Source: an uncultured Collinsella sp. (GTDB taxonomy: Bacteria > Actinomycetota > Coriobacteriia > Coriobacteriales > Coriobacteriaceae). From it: DNA of 15,744 bases. The notes beneath the pieces were generated by a model. It made no database searches. It worked only from the letters and a program-made list of their open reading frames with translations, and was not told the origin of the DNA. The DNA lies in contig CABUDQ010000046.1 of assembly GCA_902490365.1 (NCBI GenBank), forward strand, positions 1 to 15,744. Reading direction: 5' to 3'. Position numbers and translations under genes: made by a program. Of the stretch, positions 14,109 through 15,744 are shown one piece after another (the first letter of the stretch is position 1; every line of letters begins with the position of its first letter).

Positions 14109-15710
14109 TCACGCGCCCCCTTTCTGGACGAGCTCATCCAAGAGCTTCTCCGAAAACAGGTTACCGCGACCCAGCTGCCCGGCAGGATCGAGCTGGAGCT
14201 TGAGCCGCGCCGACTCGACCATGGCCTCGTGACCGTACATCGTCTCCAAGAAGCCCGCCTTGATCTTGCCGACGCCGTGCTCGGCAGAAACGGCACCGCC
14301 CATAGCCGTTACCTCCGCAGCCCACTGGGCAAACAGCTCGCCACCGCGACGGTAGTCTTGCGCATCGCGCGGCAGGATGTTCACATGCAGATGGTTGTTA
14401 CCAATGTGCCCCCAGGCGGCAGATTCAAGCCCACTTTCGGCCAACGTGCGGCGATAAAGGGCGATGACATCGGCCAGGCGCGCGTTGGGCACCGACATAT
14501 CCGACCCCAGCTTGGTAATGGTGGGGTCGGTGCGGCGACGCTCGTCGATGAGCATGTTGACGCTCTCGGGCACCGCGTGGCGGAAGAACCGCTGGCACTC
14601 GCGATCGACTTCGGTGCGGGCGACCCATGTCGCATCGTCGCGGCCGCCCGCAAACTCCAGCACCCATCCAAGGTGGTACAGCTCCTCGGTCGCCTGCGCC
14701 TCGTCATCGCAGTCGAGCTCCACGTAGACACAGACCTTTGCCTCGTCGTCGAGCGCCGGCAGCGAGGCAAACGCTGTCGACTGCTCGCGCTGGCGACGCA
14801 GGATATCCAGGGCGCCAGCATCGAAATACTCAATAGCGGCGGCATGGGACAGCACGGGACGCACGGAATCGGTAAAGGACACCGCCTTGTCTTCGCTATC
14901 GAAAAAGCAACTCACACCCCATACGACCGAAGGTGCCGCCTGCAGGGCGATCTCGAGCTCGGTAATGACGCCGAGCGTGCCGCACGCACCGATAAAAAGA
15001 TCGATGGCGTCCATATCGTCCGCAACAAAATAACCCGAGGCATTTTTGGTCTTGGGCATGGTGTAGTCAGGAAGATCGAGCTCGAGTGTACGGCCCGCTG
15101 CCGTCACGAGCGACAGGTGTCGGCCCTGGGCAAAAGCCTCGCCGCGCTGAAGCTCAAGCAAATCGCCATCAGCCAGTGCGACGTGGAGTCCCGTGATATG
15201 CGGGCGCATGGGGCCGTAAGCGTAGCTGCGGGCGCCGGAGGCGTTGCATGCCGCCATGCCGCCCAGACAGGCAGATGCCTCGGTGGGATCGGTGGGAAAG
15301 AACTGCTCGGGGGACTCTTGGAACTCCTCGTAGGCCTCAAGCGATGCCTGGTCCCAACCAGCGGTCGGCAGTACCTTCTTGCTCAGCTGCTTACGCAGCT
15401 CCGAGAGCACAACGCCCGGCTCCACGCGCAGCAGAAATTGGCCTTGTTCATCGCGGCGAAGGCCCAAGTAGCGATTCATACGGGAAGTATTGAGGATATG
15501 CCCACCGTGGGGCACGGCACCGGCGGCAAGGCCGGTTCGGGCGCCCTGAACCGTTACCGGGACACGCTCGGCATGGAGCGTTTCCAAAATGGCACGGACC
15601 TCGTCTTCCGTTGTCGGAAACGAGATGCTCGATGCTTCGCCCGATGCACGAGATTCATCGCGGCCATACTCTTCGAACTCATCGGTGAAGGGTTTAATGG
15701 TTGCAGACAC
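14109..15710 (-). CDS. FAD-linked 2-hydroxyacid dehydrogenase (GlcD/LctD family)
   Basis: Flavin dehydrogenase of the VAO/PCMH family, 533 residues, predicted to oxidise lactate or a similar 2-hydroxyacid to the 2-oxoacid. Seen directly: the FAD-binding loop VTVQGARTGLAAGAVP at 52-67, RVEPGVVLSEL from 95, FFPTDPTEASACLGGMAACN from 137, SGARSYAYGPMR at 158-169 and GACGTLGVITELEIAL from 241. The C-terminal FAD-linked oxidase domain has the metal/substrate histidines in GHIGNNHLHVN (434-444) and SAEHGVGKIKAGF (from 475). There is no fused Fe-S domain, unlike GlcD-GlcF or Fe-S-fused relatives, so electrons must leave through a partner; the adjacent Etf is the obvious one, as in A. woodii LctD-LctBC. 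The GTG start at 15710 follows AAGGGGGAG by five bases. The exact substrate (D-lactate, L-lactate, glycolate, 2-hydroxyglutarate) is not decided by sequence alone. Confidence 0.92.
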   Translation of the reverse strand: MSATIKPFTDEFEEYGRDESRASGEASSISFPTTEDEVRAILETLHAERVPVTVQGARTGLAAGAVPHGGHILNTSRMNRYLGLRRDEQGQFLLRVEPGVVLSELRKQLSKKVLPTAGWDQASLEAYEEFQESPEQFFPTDPTEASACLGGMAACNASGARSYAYGPMRPHITGLHVALADGDLLELQRGEAFAQGRHLSLVTAAGRTLELDLPDYTMPKTKNASGYFVADDMDAIDLFIGACGTLGVITELEIALQAAPSVVWGVSCFFDSEDKAVSFTDSVRPVLSHAAAIEYFDAGALDILRRQREQSTAFASLPALDDEAKVCVYVELDCDDEAQATEELYHLGWVLEFAGGRDDATWVARTEVDRECQRFFRHAVPESVNMLIDERRRTDPTITKLGSDMSVPNARLADVIALYRRTLAESGLESAAWGHIGNNHLHVNILPRDAQDYRRGGELFAQWAAEVTAMGGAVSAEHGVGKIKAGFLETMYGHEAMVESARLKLQLDPAGQLGRGNLFSEKLLDELVQKGGA

Positions 15711-15744
15711 GCGAACTCCCCCTTTAGCTAACTACAGTGTTTGC

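Noticed and set aside
14229..15731. 500-codon plus-strand frame opposite the FAD-linked dehydrogenase
   Set aside because: No recognisable motif; the minus strand carries the complete FAD-binding and C-terminal oxidase signatures.

Overview
The window reads as chromosomal DNA from a GC-rich, anaerobic Gram-positive bacterium. The best guess is a gut Coriobacteriia such as Collinsella. This is inferred from strongly GC-biased third codon positions, clear AGGAGG-like ribosome binding sites, a long clostridial-type PurL, and an Etf-linked 2-hydroxyacid dehydrogenase cluster typical of anaerobes. No species-level marker is present. I saw no rRNA, tRNA, CRISPR array, insertion sequence or phage gene.

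Layout from left to right. (1) 50-799 (+) encodes a short-chain dehydrogenase/reductase and ends in a strong hairpin. (2) About 890-1020 is a small intergenic block rich in direct and inverted repeats. (3) 1022-2584 (-) encodes a CPA2-type cation:proton antiporter. (4) 2769-6515 (+) encodes full-length PurL of purine biosynthesis, closed by a textbook terminator. (5) 6614-7548 (+) is a DMT/EamA transporter broken by one missing base. (6) 7647-8798 (-) encodes a membrane GGDEF diguanylate cyclase. (7) 8980-10002 (-) encodes a KdgT-type 2-keto-3-deoxygluconate permease, with two tandem hairpins after its stop and a palindromic operator-like site before its start. (8) 10144-11149 (-) holds the overlapping azlC-azlD pair, a branched-chain amino acid exporter. 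(9) 11276-12088 (+) encodes an HD-domain phosphohydrolase whose stop codon overlaps that of the next convergent gene. (10) 12085-15710 (-) is a tightly packed three-gene operon, FAD-linked 2-hydroxyacid dehydrogenase, EtfB, ferredoxin-EtfA. It has the parts list of the electron-bifurcating lactate dehydrogenase/Etf complex (LctBCD) of acetogens.

The genes form independent transcription units and not one pathway. The clearest functional system is the operon at the right end. There an FAD dehydrogenase would oxidise lactate or a related 2-hydroxyacid, and the Etf, with two extra [4Fe-4S] clusters on its alpha subunit, would pair NAD and ferredoxin chemistry so that the uphill oxidation can run anaerobically. 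I found no convincing entirely new system. The points most worth a second look are that operon, the repeat-rich block at 890-1020, the frameshifted transporter sitting behind a terminator, and the palindromic and hairpin elements around kdgT.
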